64,000 bases of DNA from Zygnema cylindricum (Eukaryota > Streptophyta > Zygnematophyceae > Zygnematales > Zygnemataceae), in assembly GCA_037447655.1 (NCBI GenBank), contig JBBHKE010001803.1:36072-100071 (forward strand), read 5' to 3'. How positions within the stretch are numbered: the first letter of the stretch is position 1; the number at the start of each line of letters is the position of its first letter. A program made the translations under genes and the position numbers. Positions 35,560 through 47,146 of the stretch are shown piece after piece. The notes under the pieces are model-generated. The model was not told the DNA's origin. It did not search any database and saw only the letters and a list, made by a program, of their open reading frames with translations.

Positions 35560-35956
35560 ATTATGTTTTTTGTTTTATGGTTTCTATTTTCTTTTTTTTG
35601 TTTTATGATTTATGTTTTTTGTTTTTTGTTTGTTTTTTTTCAGTTTTATGTTTTTTTATTTTTGTTTTTTGTTTTTTGATTTTTTTTTTATGTATTCTCT
35701 TTTCTCTTTTTTTTTTTTTCTGATTTCTGATTTCTGGTTTCTGTTTACTTATTTATGTTTTTGCTTTTTGTTTTTTTTCTGTTTTTTGTTTTCACTTTGT
35801 TTTTTTCTGTTTTCTGGTCTATGTTTTATTATTTATGGTTTATGTTTTCTGTGTTTTGTTTTCAATTTTTTAATTTCTGTTTTATGTTTTCTATTTTTTA
35901 GTTCCTAGTTTCTTTCTGATTTTTGTTTCTTGGTTTTTGATTTATAATATATGTTT
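35560..35956. repeat. T-rich tract, likely intron of the transposase gene
   Basis: About 400 bases of TTTTTGTTTT and TTTCTG units on the + strand, ending at an acceptor-like GTTTGCAG. The long Phe-rich frames here are compositional. Confidence 0.75.
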
Positions 35957-36589
35957 GCAGAATACCAAAAGGCACGACGATGGTGGATACAAAGGGAGGC
36001 AAATTTAAGAGGGATAAGGGAAACGACGAATACGTTATCTTCCTCGAGATTTGGAAGGCGAAGTGTTGCGGTGTTGAAAGCATTACCAGGTAGGGGGAGG
36101 AAAGAGATGTCGTGGGTGACATTGGTGCATACAGAGCTAGTGGAGGAGTTTTTTTCGATGCATAAAAATAAGTATGAAAATGTGAGTAAGCATTGTGGGG
36201 ACCTTGGCGGTTGAAATCATTCATCGAATGAAAGAGGAAGAATTTCACTCGGAACTTTACAACGAATGTGGTCAAAAACTCTAAATTAACATCACAAAAC
36301 GGTGGCTTCAACGTTATTTGGAGAAGCACAACATTGTGGCTCGAGCTCAAAAAGGATTTTTTTTGTGTAGTCTTGAGAAGGAAAAGCACAACAAAAAAAC
36401 GGTGGCGTTCCACATGGGGGTATTAAAAAGAGGATTTGAATCGTGTAAGCCTTATTATTTCCTCCCTTTTGTCGTTTTATGCCGTATTAAGGGTTTTATA
36501 GGTTATGACATTAATTTTTGATTGAAAACCACCTTTTAAGGATGACAAAATATAATATAAAAATGTTGACTCTTTTATTATTTAAGCGA

Positions 36590-37186
36590 TTATTATTCTG
36601 ATTTGTTTTATGTTTCATGTTAATTTTTCTGATTTGTGTTTTTTGTTATCTGATTTTTTTTTTTCTGATTTATGTGTTATGTTTTTTTTTTGTTTCAAAT
36701 GTTTGTTGTTTTTTTTCGTTTTTTTTTTAGGGTTTTCTGTTTTCTTTCTTTTTTTTTATGATTTTTGATGTCTGATTTGTACTACCCGTTTTTTTGTTTT
36801 TGTTTTTTTTTTTCTGAATTTTGATTTTTGTTTACTCTTTTGTTTTTTACGTGTTTAGATTTGTGTTTTCTATTTTCAGGTTACTATTTTTTTATTTTAT
36901 TTTTCGGTTTTCTGCTTTTTGTATTCAATTTACATTTTTCTATTTTCTGTTTTTTTTTTTTTTTTTTTTTTTTTTTTTCTGTTTTATGTTTTTCAGTTTT
37001 CAGTTTTTTGTTTTCTGTTGAGTTTTTTTAGTTTTCGATTTTTGCTTTCTGATTATTTTTTTAATGTTTTTCTGTTTTTAGGTTTCTGATTTCCATTTTT
37101 CTGATATATTTTTTTGTTTTATGTTTTGTTTTTTTCTGGTTTTTGTGAGTTGTTTTTTGTTTTTTGTTTTGTTTTTTTTTCAGCAC
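36590..37186. repeat. Second T-rich tract, likely intron of the transposase gene
   Basis: About 600 bases of TTTTCTGTTTT-like units with a run of about 28 T (36950-36978). It ends in TTTTTTTTTCAG at 37186, right before the catalytic exon. Confidence 0.75.
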
Positions 37187-38397
37187 CTTCGTGGGAATTA
37201 GGTCGATTCCAAGAGGACTTGGTGGAGAATATGGACAAAACCCATCTAATGTTTAACATGGACAACGGAAAAAACATTGGGGTTAAGGGGCGATGAGGTC
37301 GCTAAGTACGCGGATGTTGCTAGATGCAGAGAGTCGATGACGTCGATGGTGCGTCTCACCGGGGGAGTGAACGCAAAAATTGTAGCACCGATGATTATAT
37401 TCACCAATCGTAATAGAAGCTACCCGATGAGGGGTCTCCCAGACGACGTACCCGGTATGTTTCCTTAAAAGTCCATTTGTATTTTTTTTTCAACTCTCTT
37501 TTTTCGCCCACTGTTTTATGTATTCCTATTCTTTGATAATTTATTTCGGATTTTTATTGCTTTTAATGTGTTTATTACCCTCCCTCTCCCTTTGCATTTT
37601 CTCTCCCTCTCTCTCCCTCCTTTATTCCTCCTCTTTTCCCACCCTTTTCCCCTCTCCCTCCAATCATTTTGTATCTTATATAATCCACATCATTTTTCGT
37701 CTTTCCTACTAACGCCCCTCTCTTTGTTCAACATTTACAATTGTAGGGGTTTGTTACCGCACCGGTCCCAAAGGTTGGAACAATAAAACGGTTTTCCTCC
37801 AATGGGTTGAAGACCACAGATCTTACCAAGGAGATCGCGAAGGCCCAGAGAAGGTTATTTTCCTCGACAATTGTGGCGGCCACAATATGTCGGAGGAGTT
37901 GAGTCAAGTGTTGCTCGCCAAACGAACAATCCTCCATTTTTTCCCACCATGTGCTACACACCTTGTGAAGCCTACGGACTCTTTTGTGATTTCAAAGATC
38001 AAGGAGGTATGGACCAGAAAGTGGGAGGCTTGGAAAGTGGATGCGATCCGTGACGATCAATGGCGGGAACCGAGTAACAAAGGTTTTTCGGGAAAACTAA
38101 AAGGGCCGGGGAAAGAATTCTTTTGAGGTTGGCACGCGACTCCATTCGATAAGAATGGGATGGGGTATGCAAGAAAGGCCATGATTCAATGTGGTTTGTC
38201 GCTCAAAAATGGGAAATGGGAGGAGAGTATATTGACTAAATAGTTGAAATGCACCATAATGAAATGGCGCAATTACTTTGAGGGCGATGAGGTGCCACTT
38301 CTTAGCGTAAGGGCACGCGAATTTCTCCAAGGCATGCGAGATGACGACACTCATGAAGACGGGGTCACCAAAAGAGACTTGGTGGACGATCACGTAT

Positions 38398-39711
38398 AAT
38401 CCATTTTCAACAATATTAATTAATAGGAAATTTAGGGAGTTGGGGGGGGGCAGTAGTTTTTTAGTTTTAGTTTGTTTTTATTGTCATTTTATTTTATTTT
38501 TAGTTTCGTTTGCGATGTTGGTTATTTTTTTTTAGTATAAGTAGGATTTTTGTTTTTCCTATTTTTTTTTTAGCTTCGTTTCCGAAGCTTTGTTATTGTT
38601 TGTATACGAATTTGACGGTAATAAATATTATTTCAGACCTAAATTTTCACTGTTTTTTTGATAAAATTGTATACAAAAATGTATAGGGACATTGATTTAT
38701 TATGATGTTGTGTGTTTGCATGGAGTATTCCTTTGTCTTTTTGAATTTCCCACTCTTTGATTGTGTTTTCTTCTTCCACAATGGTAGAATTTGAGACAGT
38801 TCCATCGTTGAATGGAAAAATGTAATCTGAACATTCGGCAAAACACCATGTTTTCTTGGGAGTGGCTAAGCGACGAGAATGCCTCGTCGCTGGATCACTT
38901 CTAGCGATGAGAAGGTGCAACACATTTTATCATATAATACTTTAGACAAAAATAATTTGTTTACAAATTTGGTTTGACATTCCTCCAAAGCTTGAACTTC
39001 CTCCAAAGGGAGCACTTTTTCCAAAGGCGAAATATGAGTGTTGCCAGTGTAACTCTCAGCTTAGATTGTGTTAAACTTGTTTTTGTATCTCAAGGTGTCT
39101 CCTCTCCTCTCAAGGTGTTTTTATTCACCGTTGTTTTTTTTTCTTTTTGCCCGTTCATTTAATATTTTTGTTTGCACATACATGGATTTTACAATTCTAT
39201 AAAACTATTACTCCCTCGCTCAAACTAAAAAAATACTCCGTCGCTCAAACATAAGAAAAAACAAAATGAAAATTACTGAATGTGCACTTTTTTCAATTGT
39301 GCATTTTTTATACGTTTTTGGAGCATATATATGTAATTCTTAAAAAAAAAACATCACAAGAAAATGTGATAAATACTTTATGAAAAATCTTTATTATATA
39401 TCATAACCCTTTTAAATAATTACAAAGAAAAATGTAATAACCCCTACAGCGACAGAATTACATCGTTTGTCCAACATTCACTAAAATTATGCCTATATTG
39501 AACTAAAATAAGACCTTTTTTTTTAAATAACTAATATATATTTACCCTATCGTCATTGTTTTCTACGTCTCGATTTGCGATACCAACAAAAAAGTCCAAA
39601 CATAGTCCCAAAACGGTGGTCCATCCACTCCATGCATTCGTGTCGAAATTCACATTTTATCATTTCATCCTGTTTGAAAAATATAAAGAATAAATACATT
39701 TTTTCTTTCCT
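38398..39711. other. Intergenic, no gene seen
   Basis: Very AT-rich. Short frames on the - strand at 38639-38923 have no recognised motif. The 3' end of the transposon may lie here. Confidence 0.45.
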
Positions 39712-39756
39712 GGTGTGTGTGTGTGTGTGTGAGTGTGAGAGAGAGAGAGAGAGATA
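39712..39756. repeat. TG/GA microsatellite
   Basis: TGTGTGTG followed by GAGAGAGA, then ATATAT, over about 45 bases. Confidence 0.9.
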
Positions 39757-40244
39757 TATTTTTTTCTCCATGTAATTTCGGATTTTCCCTTCAGTTCCTT
39801 CAAAGTTTTTTATGTTTTTGTCAATCACTTTGTTTAAATTCAGAAAGCTTTTTTTTATCTTTGGTACCTTAAAATTTCCGCTAACCTTTTTTTATTCTTG
39901 GAAGTAAATTGAATTTTTGTAGATTTTTAGTTTTCACAGACACCAGAATTTTAAAGTTTAGAGAACCCTAAATTTAGGATTGAGGAATTGAATTTTTCCC
40001 TTGGAATTTGGAAAATTCGAAATCTGAAATTTGATTAGAAAAATATTATTTACAAAAAAAAGGGAGAAAGGACAAAAAAAACATTTTCCTCTTCCTCTTA
40101 TAACCTCTTCCTCTTTATAATTTTTTTTAGGACCGATTCGTTATAAGTTGTTGAAAAATAATAACAAAAAAGCAAAAAAATGCAAATTTGAAAGTTATTA
40201 TTTTCTTACTTTTTTTTCGGGTATAAGAAAGGTTCATAATTGTG
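39757..40244. other. Intergenic, no gene seen
   Basis: AT-rich, no coding signal and no repeat partner noticed. Confidence 0.5.
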
Positions 40245-40625
40245 GGCCAATCATGAGAGAGAGAGGGAGAGATCTTTTAGGGAGAAAGAAAATGGAAGGG
40301 AAAAAGTAGTAGATAGGAAGAGATAAAGACAGGGAAGGGACGAGAGGGCGAATGAGAGAGATATGGTAAGAGAACACTTTGGAAGATAAGAGAGAGAGGA
40401 CCATCAGCTGTGAGGGGGTGAGAGGGAGGGAGAGGAGGGGAATACAGACAAGACAGGGTTAAAGAGAGATGGGAAGAACCGACAAAGAGAAGAACAGAGA
40501 AGAGCTGAGAGAGGGTTAAAGAGAGATGGGAAAAACCGACATAGAGAAGAACAGAGAAGAGCAGAGAGACAAAAACTAATAGTAAATAAATAAAAAAGAA
40601 AAGGGATTGAGAGAGAGAGGGATGT
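40245..40625. repeat. GA-rich tract with a 57-bp tandem repeat
   Basis: Purine-rich on the + strand throughout. At 40456 and 40513 a 57-bp unit (GGGTTAAAGAGAGATGGGAA, then ACCGAC and AGAGAAGAACAGAGAAGAGC) is repeated twice with few changes. Confidence 0.85.
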
Positions 40626-40937
40626 CATGCCGCATCACGTCAGCGCACTTAATTATATTTAATTGTAGGGAAATGGTCCTGCAAAAGGGATGCCACACTA
40701 ATTTAAACGTGGGTATGTCTTGGTGAAGACAGGCCCATATAGATTTTCGTTGACGCCGTGAAACCCGCGGACAAATTGGATTATCTACGCGAAGTCGTCA
40801 TGCGACGTGGAACCCCCGAACATATTGAAGTCCGTACGCGTATTCGTTAGGCGTCGGAATTGCCGCGATCCAATTCGATTTGACATCCGTACTATATGCG
40901 TACTGAAAGTCGACTTGAAAGTATGTCAGGACAAACG

Positions 40938-41003
40938 CAAATTCGAACACGCATCAACGGCCACAAATGGCAAATTCGAACGCGCATCAACGACCACAAA
41001 TGG
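40938..41003. repeat. 33-bp tandem repeat, two units
   Basis: The unit CAAATTCGAACACGCATCAA plus CG(G/A)CCACAAATGG-like remainder occurs at 40938 and 40971 with few differences. The unit is a multiple of three, which keeps a short frame open here, but I see no family resemblance. Confidence 0.85.
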
Positions 41004-41293
41004 TGCACGCGAACGCAAAAACCAGATTCAAACTGCGCAGGGGGACGCGATTGTTCCATTTGAAGTTGTGGACCCTTGGAGGTCCCACGCATTCACATGT
41101 AGCGTAGGAAGGGTTTTCATCCTTAGGCTGTAGATTTTGTAACGCAAGGCATACGATTCTGGTCGCCTATTGGCCAAAATCCAAACTAGGCATAGTCGAC
41201 TACATAGAACACATCTATTTCCAGTAGGTTAGACGCTCAACTGTAGACTTTGTACTTAGTGAATTTTAGGTGAATTCTGTGCTCACAATTTCA

Positions 41294-41402
41294 AGAGCAC
41301 ATGAATTCTGTCTCATTCTTTCTCTCTTTTGGAAGATTTGACCTTTGAGAGCACATGAATTCTGTCTCATTCTTTCTCTCTTTTGGAAGATTTGACCTTT
41401 GA
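41294..41402. repeat. 54-bp tandem repeat, two units
   Basis: AGAGCACATGAATTCTGTCT through GGAAGATTTGACCTTTG is present at 41294 and again at 41348, essentially identical. Confidence 0.9.
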
Positions 41403-41499
41403 TTTCATTATTTTCTTGTGAAATTTTCAGGATAGTTTTAGTGACTATTTTTCTTGTCATTTAGAGTCTTGCTGCCTAGCTCCTGCTCACCTTTTTTTG

Positions 41500-42995
41500 T
41501 AATCTGCCTTGCAATTTAATCTACGCGGCTCACGCCGAGTCATAATCGGTTTCCTTTCACTTCTTCTCTCGTCCTATCAAGTGGATTGCTGCTCAGCCTT
41601 ATTTCTCAGGCTGTTGCTGAACCTTGGATTGTGATTGGACAGTTTTGGGTTTTGTGTGGTTTACTTGGTGATAGTGGATTAGGGTTGGCTTTCTTTATAT
41701 GTTTTGTGTGTGACTAAATCTGGTTATCTCAGATTTGCTCGCAGTTTGCTACATTTTCAGTTTATGTATTATGATATTAGGTTAAATCTTTATTTATTGA
41801 ACTCCTTTAAGGAATATAAACTGACGAAGGAGCCTAGTGACTATCCATTGGCATAATATTCTTGTGCTCTTGAAATTGTGTGTTTTTCTATTGTTCTACA
41901 ATTTTGTCAGTTTTCCTATAGTTTTGCAATTCTAAATTGTGTGTTTTCCTATTTCGTATAATTTGGCATTGTCAGCCTTGCTCTATTTTCTGCAATTTGA
42001 CATTGTCAGTGTGATTCTATTTTCCGCAATTTTACATTGACAGTTTTCCTATATTCTATGCAATTTAAAATTGTCAGTTTTTCTCTATTTTCTTCAATTT
42101 AGATTTTACATTAGTTTGTGTGTTCGTGTGATTTGATAATAAATCCTTGCATTTTGGAATATCCTTCTAAGTTGTATTTAGTTGTTTGAAAAAAAAAACT
42201 AAAGAAAAAGAAATCTATAACTAGTTTTGCAATTTTAATTATTGTTTGATTGTTAGTTGACATAATTATCTCTTTGGCCAGTTTTCGGCCAAGAATATAC
42301 TACACTAATTTGGGTATTTGGAGTTTTCTTGCTAGCTCGTTCTTGATCGGAGGCATCCATCTTTGGCATTGTGACATACCTCACTAAGGAGTGGAGATAG
42401 TGGAGCTAATTCATTTTTTTGAGAGCTTTGCAAAACTCCGGTTGGAGCGAACAACCGCAGTTCACCTTTGGCAATCACCAGATTACTAAGAGTGGTTTGT
42501 AAGTTCACGATGCCTTGCGGGTGTAGGCCCGTGTCAGGATAGTTGTTGATCGTTTAGAGGGTACGTGAGTAGATTGGGTCCACTTGGACCTAATTTTATT
42601 GAGCATCTGCACTGTCCACGCTTTGTATGCTTGCCATCTGGCTGTGAGTGGCCTTGTGTTTTTCTTGTTGTCTGTTTGGCGTGGAATTTTATTGTTAGAT
42701 CTGGCCGTTGTTGGCCTTGGATAGAACTATTTTATGCCTGTGGAGCTTTAGATCTGCACCTCTGGGTGCTTGTTTAGCAATTTTCTGCCTTTATAGATCT
42801 GGCCCTTTGGCCTTGCCCACTCGTTTGCAGGATAGAGGTTTCGGTAAAAGCAGCCTTTTGATTAGATCTGGCCATCGTGGCCTTGTTAGAGATTGTTTGA
42901 GATTGTTGCCTACGTATGTGGTATGGTTTGGCATTTGCTACACCTCGTATAGGGCGTATCCATTAGCGGATTAGTTTGTTATCTTAATCATTTTT
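41500..42995 (+). other. Leader of the gag-protease retroelement, copy 1
   Basis: The last 180 bases before 42996 match the region before 45701, including TTTGGCATTTGCTACACCTC and TATAGGGCGTATCCATTAGC. The stretch therefore belongs to the 5' part of the retroelement. Between about 41870 and 42110 are degenerate repeats of CAATTT..GTCAGTTTTCCTAT. Between 42693 and 42880 AGATCTGGCC or close variants occurs several times. No LTR border can be placed. Confidence 0.5.
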
Positions 42996-43208
42996 ATGCC
43001 CACTGATTGGGATAATCTTCACCACTCATACGGATCTACACGTAGTGGTGGAACTTTCCGTTCATCAAATTTCGATCAATCCAATTTAGCAAATTCGGTT
43101 CCTTTGACGTTCAGTCCTTTAATTGAATCTAGAGCGTCCTCTACTCGTTCAGATTTAACCACCGTCTCATCTTTGTCATCCATTCTTTCCACTCTATCTG
43201 TGGAATAG
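42996..43208 (+). CDS. Small upstream frame of the gag-protease retroelement, copy 1
   Basis: A 70-residue Ser/Thr-rich frame starting MPTDWDNLHHSYGSTRSGG and ending SSILSTLSVE. It lies 121 bases ahead of the gag start, in another frame. The second copy of the retroelement has the same frame at 45701-45913, with the same length, start and stop and 11 substitutions, although gag itself is frameshifted there. No known domain is recognised. It may be a small upstream protein or a leader frame affecting gag translation. Confidence 0.5.
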   Translation: MPTDWDNLHHSYGSTRSGGTFRSSNFDQSNLANSVPLTFSPLIESRASSTRSDLTTVSSLSSILSTLSVE

Positions 43209-43329
43209 GTTGAAAACAAAAAAGAAGCCGATTGAGATTTCCTTTCTTTTTTCCTTTTTTTTTTTCTTTTCTTTTCGGTCTCCCTCAACACCGATTCAGG
43301 CTTTCAATTTGACTAACTCGTCTCTTTCG

Positions 43330-44520
43330 ATGGCCTCCACATCGGAGGGTACTCTAGGTAAACTTCAATTATGCTTTTCTGGAATGAAGGATACTATGAG
43401 TTTATCTCATTTTCAAATGTTATTCGGCACTGAAATGCGAGATCTAGCTTTCCGTTATCAGGATAGATTTGACATGCTTGTCGCTTTCTCCCTTCTCGAG
43501 CGCTACCTTCGCGGTTCCGCCCTTACCTTATATTCTCGCAAGTACGATGGCATACTTGCGATGACTGAATATTCTCCACAGTTTGCAGGTACCCTTGAGG
43601 TCATAGGTCAAGCAGAAATTCCTTATCAAGCTGCTATTCGGGAGGTCTTAGATGCGCTTGGCAATGTTATTTACCCGGCTGTGGGGGAGGTTCCCCACCA
43701 ATATGCCATTGGAGCTCGAGCCGCCGTCGCGGCACGACCCGGGATGACTATCCCATAACGAGACCCTCCCACCATAATGTTTAATTTGTTACAAGAAGAG
43801 TATCGTATGCAAAATCCTGACCTAGTTAAGAAATTAATGAATTTTGAGCATAAACCGGGCGAAACTGCCTCCACTTTACGAGCCCGCATGGAGACCTTCC
43901 GGGAAGCGTTACCCGGTCTAATATCAGATGCTGAAGCTGTCCAGAAGTTTGTTGGACAGTTTCCTTTCTATTCAAATAAATTTATTCAAAACCATCTTAC
44001 TTAAACTTACAGTCTCAAATTTACTTTCGACCAGGCAGCTCAATACCCCGTAGAATACGAGATGACGAATTGTTGGTGGGAGGCCGACGATCAACCAAAA
44101 GCCCCTCAAAAACAACCTAACCCTTTCAATTCACCAAATCCTCGTAACATAGGGCCAAATAATCGGCCACTAAGGGTCCCAACCATGGGAACCCCACCAA
44201 ATCAACCATCCAATTGGATTTGTTTTCAATGTGGCAAAACCGGGCATGATGCTTGGATGTGTCTGGATAAATCTCTACCTGTACACACTGCAAACAGACG
44301 GGCCACTTTGTGTATCATTGTCACATCAAAAACCTTGAATTTTCTTATCAAAATCAGATTCGAAATGGTGAAATACCGGCGAGATCTGCCAAAGAAGTCC
44401 AACCAATTAAAGAGCCAGAAAAAATTTCTCCACCTAAAGTGTCTCGGAGAGAAAAAAAGAGAGAGAGAGGAAATGCAAACTCAAATGGCTGCTATGATCA
44501 AAGACCAGTTTGCAGCCCTT
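43330..44520 (+). pseudogene. Retroelement gag, copy 1 (capsid-like and zinc knuckle)
   Basis: A gag polyprotein of an LTR-type retroelement unrelated to the Copia elements here. It starts MASTSEGTLGKLQLCFSGMK and has a typical capsid pattern (FSLLERYLRGSALTLYS; LKKLMNFEHKPGE-like KLMNFEHKPGETASTLRARM; AEAVQKFVGQFP). The first zinc knuckle CFQCGKTGHDAWMC is intact at about 44223-44264. A second, CTHCKQTGHFVYRC type, is in a shifted frame after a one-base deletion near 44275. Stops at 43756-43758 and 44002-44004 break the frame. An LTR2 copy cuts it off at 44521. The clade is uncertain; Ty3/gypsy-like is my best guess. Confidence 0.75.
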
Positions 44521-45198
44521 TGATACTCTGAGACCTCCATAAGTCCTCAGAGTGGACAGCTTCCAAGAAGCCTCTAGGATAACCCTGACCCCTTCGTGTT
44601 TAAGCAAAAATAACTGCCACCCTGGCATACAAAAACTCTGACCAACTTCACCCCTGTGAAGACAAGACTCCCTTGAGTCGATAGCAAAAAGAATCTCTGA
44701 ATTTGCTCCCCTGAGCAGTAAGTTATGGAGGGTCAAAGTTGACCTTTTGTACAGAACCTCTCTGGGAGAGAGGGTCCTATCTTCTAATTTTTCTAAGTCC
44801 TATCTCTCTCACAGACTCTATCTACTGATGTACGGAACCAATCAGAATGCAGCTTCGTACACAAAAGTACAGCTGCCGGTGTACTTTCTGTACGAACATC
44901 GTACGACATGGCCCAAATGTCGACACGTGGTATGTCCGGATTCATTCCCGTAATCCTCGGAGATGCCGCGATCCAATGTTAGTCCGCCACGTGTCATCCG
45001 ATGTGGCGATGTCCATAAACCGCCGAAATCCTCTTCCGCGATCTCGGCGTTAATTTCGGCCGTCCGATTAAATTCACATTTAATCGTAGCCGTAATAAAT
45101 ACATGCGCGGTATTCGTTTCACTAAAGAAATAAATGCGCGATATTGGTTTCGTATCCGTACCGGAATCCGTACTTTTACATTTACTGGATATATGTCT
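44521..45198 (-). repeat. LTR2 fragment, cut by an assembly gap
   Basis: It begins TGATACTCTGAGACCTCC, the 3' end of LTR2 on the - strand (usual TGAAACTCTG). It matches 58187-58860 and 47634-48310, with G-boxes at about 44931 and 44992. The other end is lost in the run of N. Confidence 0.85.
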
Positions 45199-45208
45199 NN
45201 NNNNNNNN
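45199..45208. other. Assembly gap (10 N)
   Basis: Ten unknown bases. The flanks are LTR2 on the left and unrelated sequence on the right, so the true gap may be larger and may hide the rest of the LTR. Confidence 0.95.
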
Positions 45209-45700
45209 CGCACCTATCTTACCTACTGTTTCTACTGTGCCACCAATTTAGACTTGCTCATCTCCTGCGAGATCTAAGTTTATTTCCTGACTTACACTTT
45301 ACTTGGCTTAAACTACTTAACCTAACTAGTTTTAAACAATTTGCCTTTCAAGGTGGTGATGCAAATCTAGGCATATTCATCAGTTCTAATAGGGTTAGTC
45401 ACCCGTAACTTTACTGATTCTATTTTTTGCTTAGGCGATTACCTATGCGGGATATGCTCCACGTCGTTTACGGTTTGGTATGGTATGTGCATTCGTTGTT
45501 AGAGTTTTACAGAGATTGTCCCGGTACTACTGCAGGGTAGAAGTTTCGGTATAAGCTGCTTTTTGACTAGATCTGGCCATCATGGCCCTGTTAGAGACAT
45601 TTTGAGATTGTTGCTTACGTGTATGGTATGGTTTGGCATTTGCTGCACCTCGTATAGGGCGTATCCATTAGCGGATTCGTTTTTTATCTTAGTCATTTCA
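45209..45700 (+). other. Leader of the gag-protease retroelement, copy 2
   Basis: From about 45533 the sequence matches the copy 1 leader (42830 on), including GATCTGGCCATCATGGCC and GGTTTGGCATTTGCTGC. The part 45209-45530 has no partner that I can see in the window. Confidence 0.5.
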
Positions 45701-45913
45701 ATGCCCACTGATTGGGATAATCTTGACTACTTATACGGATCTAAACGTAGTGGTGGAACTTTCCGTTTAACAAATTTTGATCAATCCAATTCATCAAATT
45801 CGGTTCATTTCACATTCAGTCCTTTATTTGAATCTAGAGCGTCCTCTACTCGTTCAGATTTAACCACCGTGTCATCTTTGTCATCCATTCTATCCACGCT
45901 ATCTGTGGAATAG
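45701..45913 (+). CDS. Small upstream frame of the gag-protease retroelement, copy 2
   Basis: 70 residues, MPTDWDNLDYLYGSKRSGG to SSILSTLSVE, the counterpart of 42996-43208. Length and stop are conserved. The last 25 or so residues are identical between copies. Confidence 0.5.
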   Translation: MPTDWDNLDYLYGSKRSGGTFRLTNFDQSNSSNSVHFTFSPLFESRASSTRSDLTTVSSLSSILSTLSVE

Positions 45914-46007
45914 GTTGATAACGAAAGGGAAGCTGATTTAAATTTCCTTTATTTTTGGTCTACGTTAGCACCGATTCAAGCTTTGAATTCGGCTAACTCA
46001 TCTTTTT

Positions 46008-46786
46008 CGTTGGCCTCCACATCGCGGGCACTCCCGATAAACTTTAATGCTACTTTTTCGGAATGAAGGATACTATGAGATTATCTCATTTTCGAATGTT
46101 ATTCGATATTGAAATGCGAGATCTAGCTTACCGTTATCATGGTAGATTTGACATGCGTGTCGCTTTTTCCTTTCTCGGGTGTTACCTTTGCGGTTCCGCC
46201 CTTACCTTATATTCCCGCATGTATGATGGCATACTTGCGATGACCGAATATTCTCCACAGTTTGTTGGTACGCCTGAAGTCAAAGGTCAAGCATAAATTT
46301 TTTATCAAGCTCCTATTCACGAGGTCTTAGATGCACACGACAATGTTCTTTATCCTGTTGTTGCAGAGGTTCCCTATCAATATGCCATTGCGGCCCAAGC
46401 CGCTGTCCCGGCTCGTCCTGAGTGACCGTACCATTACAAGATCCTCTCGCCGTAAAGTTTAATTTGCCACAAGAGGAGTATCGCATGCAAAATCGTGGCC
46501 AAGTAAAGAATTAATGAATTTTGAGAGTAAACCGGGCGAAACGCCCGTGCTTTACGAGCCCGCATAAAGACCTTGCGGGAAGCCTTACCTGATCTAATAT
46601 CAGATGCTGAAGCGGTTTAGAAGTTAGTTGGACAGTTTCGTTTCCTGTCAAAGAAATTTATTCAAGGCCATTTTACCCAAACATACCATCTCAAATTTAC
46701 TTTCGACAAGGTAGCTCAATACGTCGTAGAATACGAGATGACAAATTGTTGGTGGGAGGCCCACGATCGACCAAAAGGCCTTTCAT
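46008..46786 (+). pseudogene. Retroelement gag, copy 2, first part
   Basis: It corresponds to gag copy 1 from SLASTS through NCWWEA. Recognisable stretches are GMKDTMRLSHFRMLF, FDMRVAFSFLGCYLCGSAL and YDGILAMTEYSPQF. The frame is lost at several places (stop near 46294, shifts near 46420 and 46500). It stops abruptly at about 46785, where the sequence switches to an inverted LTR1. The rest of this gag lies at 49030-48684 and 47633-47147 on the other strand because of an inversion. Confidence 0.75.
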
Positions 46787-47146
46787 CATTCTGTTAATGG
46801 AATTCATGGTCGTAACACTGTTTAAATATATATATCAAACCTAATGTATCCTAACGGACTTCTATGACAGACTCGTTAGAGCTAACGGCTACGCCGCGCT
46901 CTGGCGGTTGGAGGTTCGAAAACTGTTGGACTGAACCATTTGTTAAGAGTGACATAATTCACTCTTTAGCCCTGCTTGCTTAAGCTAGGACAGCCATGGC
47001 TTAGCCACCCTCTCTATCCCTTAGTGACTACGACAAGTATGGTGGGTAGAGAGAGGAGGTGGAGACAGGCTGTCCGCCTTTTTCCTTTTTCTATTTGTAC
47101 TAAATTTAGACCTAGAAAATACCATATAAAACTAATAATTTCAGCA
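46787..47146 (-). repeat. First part of the 5' LTR of Copia element 2, inverted
   Basis: On the - strand it starts TGCTGAAATTATTAG at 47146 (usual TGTTGAAATT). It carries the LTR hairpin (about 46990-47083) and the tRNA-like segment (about 46855-46935), and ends at the inversion breakpoint. It corresponds to 56406-56765 of the 3' LTR. Confidence 0.85.

Larger units (their letters stand above)
35177..38397 (+). pseudogene. Dead DDE transposase gene (DDE_1/pogo-like), with introns
   Basis: A transposase of the DDE_1 superfamily, spread over several exons. A possible N-terminal exon is at 35177-35427. The next (about 35957-36520) ends with a CENP-B-type DNA-binding piece, KRWLQRYLEKHNIVARAQKG. 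The catalytic exon 37187-37454 carries NMDKTHLMFNMDNG (first Asp) and ANRSYP-like TNRNRSYPMRGLPDDVPG. After a GT-AG phase 1 intron (37455-37746) the exon from 37747 has IFLDNCGGHN (second Asp) and FFPPCATHLVKPTDSFVI (third Asp), then ARKAMIQCGLSLKNG. It is broken by frameshifts near 36205 and in an A run near 37275, and by in-frame stops near 36281, at 38124-38126 and near 38241. Terminal repeats were not found. Confidence 0.82.

Noticed and set aside
35597-37031. Phe-rich membrane-like frames
   Set aside because: Translation of T-rich introns; any frame looks hydrophobic there.
44842-45213. Frames of 100-120 codons on either strand in LTR1/LTR2 copies (also near 48000, 50400, 49100, 55300)
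   Set aside because: They are inside LTRs, occur in opposing strands of the same repeat and have no domain. The similarity between copies is explained by the LTR.
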